From NCBI GenBank assembly GCA_947846985.1, contig CANTUZ010000005.1, forward strand, positions 12,022,001 through 12,086,000: 64,000 nucleotides of DNA, in the 5' to 3' direction. Positions 63,893 to 64,000 of this stretch are shown here, in pieces (positions within the stretch are counted from its first letter, which is position 1; each line of letters opens with the position of its first letter). Source of the stretch: Fratercula arctica. Taxonomy: Eukaryota; Chordata; Aves; Charadriiformes; Alcidae. The position numbers and the translations under genes are program-made. The notes beneath the pieces are model-generated. The model was not told where the DNA came from, did no database searches, and saw only the letters and a list, made by a program, of their open reading frames with translations.

Positions 63893-64000
63893 CCCTACTT
63901 ACATAACTTCACTATAAAAATAATTCAGTAGCAGTTTGCCAAAGTGATGCTGATGCTAATTAGTTGATGAATTTAATTTCCACTGCCAGAATCTTTTTCA
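63893..64000. other. Noncoding to window end
   Basis: AT-rich sequence after the CR1 tail. Nothing recognised. Confidence 0.5.

Overview
This is almost certainly bird genomic DNA. It is AT-rich and gene-poor. It carries four separate loci of CR1 LINE retrotransposons with the typical avian 3' tail (repeats of the ATTCTATG type) and remnants of endogenous retrovirus LTRs of kinds common in birds. No bacterial-type gene organisation, CRISPR array or operon is present. The LTR at about 60.7-61.7 kb looks like a family I associate with Neoaves, but the species cannot be fixed from this window.

Only one protein-coding gene segment can be supported. The last coding exon of a polypeptide N-acetylgalactosaminyltransferase lies at 10530-10676 on the + strand and encodes the C-terminal end of the ricin-type lectin domain. 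I judge it most likely GALNT18 of the Y subfamily. It has a strong polypyrimidine tract and AG acceptor, a stop codon, and a short 3' UTR with an AATAAA signal at 10990. Everything to its left (1-10529) should be the last intron of that gene, and no further exon was found there. That intron carries an antisense LTR with a recognisable promoter and poly(A) layout (about 7545-8158).

The 53 kb downstream looks intergenic. Left to right it holds: an LTR fragment (about 15.1-15.3 kb); a cluster of three very old SINE-like remnants (23.6-25.1 kb); a minus-strand CR1 (29.8-31.0 kb); a plus-strand CR1 (36.3-37.2 kb); a compound polypurine hexanucleotide repeat with G-quadruplex potential (41.16-41.33 kb); an AT-rich inverted repeat (43.1 kb); the longest CR1 copy, with most of a broken reverse transcriptase (51.7-53.3 kb); a TA/TG-rich microsatellite (57.8-58.0 kb); a probable solo LTR of about 1 kb (60.7-61.7 kb); and a pair of oppositely oriented CR1 tails (63.5-63.9 kb).

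The remaining open reading frames are short, lack a recognisable domain, or lie in repeats, and I do not consider them genes. I found no convincing undescribed system. The most unusual items are the inverted CR1-tail structure, the long purine tract, the ancient SINE cluster and the antisense LTR promoter inside the GALNT intron.
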